In this document: piece by piece, positions 5,993-6,092 of the stretch | Numbering within the stretch: the first letter of the stretch is position 1 | Layout: every line of letters begins with the position of its first letter | Assembly: GCA_905236225.1 (NCBI GenBank) | Contig: CAJOPM010000012.1 | Span: 1 to 6,092 of the forward strand | Reading direction: 5' to 3' | Source: an uncultured Eubacterium sp. | GTDB taxonomy: Bacteria; Bacillota; Clostridia; Lachnospirales; Lachnospiraceae | DNA: 6,092 nt | Notes under the pieces: model-generated | What the model was told of the DNA's origin: nothing | The model's database searches: none | The model's input: the letters and a program-made list of their open reading frames with translations, nothing else | Position numbers and translations under genes: made by a program

Positions 5993-5998
5993 GGGGGA
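5993..5998 (+). promoter_or_regulatory. Ribosome binding site of sufS
   Basis: GGGGGA at 5993-5998 lies 8 nt before ATG 6007 and supports that start. Confidence 0.7.
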
Positions 5999-6006
5999 AC
6001 AGCTGT

Positions 6007-6092
6007 ATGAAAGAGAATATCTGGAGAAAGGATTTTCCTATCCTCGATCAGAAAATATATGGAAAACCGTTGGTTTATCTGGATAATGCAGC
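6007..6092 (+). CDS. sufS: SufS-type cysteine desulfurase, 3' partial
   Basis: Only 28 complete codons lie in the window. They carry the signature N-terminus of group II cysteine desulfurases: KDFPIL (residues 8-13) followed by YGKPLVYLDNA (18-28), where the family continues into the conserved LDNAAT stretch. These PLP enzymes take sulfur from cysteine as a persulfide and pass it to the SufBCD or SufU scaffold for Fe-S cluster assembly in the cytoplasm. The catalytic lysine and cysteine lie beyond the window. A good ribosome binding site and an intergenic region of 230 bases with its own promoter candidates show that it is not part of the preceding operon. CsdA-like or other group II desulfurases cannot be excluded from so short a piece. 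Confidence 0.88.
   Translation, partial: MKENIWRKDFPILDQKIYGKPLVYLDNA

Overview
The window is AT-rich, with frequent ATA and AGA/AGG codons, strong Gram-positive-type Shine-Dalgarno sites and intrinsic terminators. The protein types fit a low-GC Firmicute of class Clostridia, most likely a member of the Lachnospiraceae; this placement is inferred from family resemblance and not from a database match. All genes are on the + strand and tightly packed.

Region 1 (1-1308): the 3' part of a gene for a surface-anchored lipase-like protein. It has a class 3 / Mbeg1-like alpha/beta-hydrolase end, a long helical part, two Gly/Tyr-rich repeat blocks and a C-terminal membrane anchor. A strong intrinsic terminator follows it.

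Region 2 (1322-5881): a probable five-gene operon with its own promoter right after that terminator and a terminator at its end. The gene order is a stand-alone seven-helix membrane protein of unknown function, a PrsW-family intramembrane metalloprotease, a seven-helix LytS/YesM-type sensor histidine kinase, a response regulator with a SARP-like winged-helix output domain, and a DHH/DHHA1 phosphoesterase. Starts overlap stops or follow within about 26 nt throughout. The first four genes look like one membrane-signalling module: an orphan seven-helix protein with the same predicted topology as the kinase sensor domain, a membrane protease, and a two-component pair. The signal and target genes cannot be read from the sequence. 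The DHH gene may be a passenger or a nucleotide-turnover partner.

Region 3 (5882-6092): an intergenic control region with direct and inverted repeats and two candidate promoters. It leads into the first 28 codons of a SufS-type cysteine desulfurase (Fe-S cluster assembly), which runs off the window.

The most notable item is the 7TM / PrsW / 7TM-kinase / regulator cluster. The individual families are known, but I do not recognise a described system with this composition.
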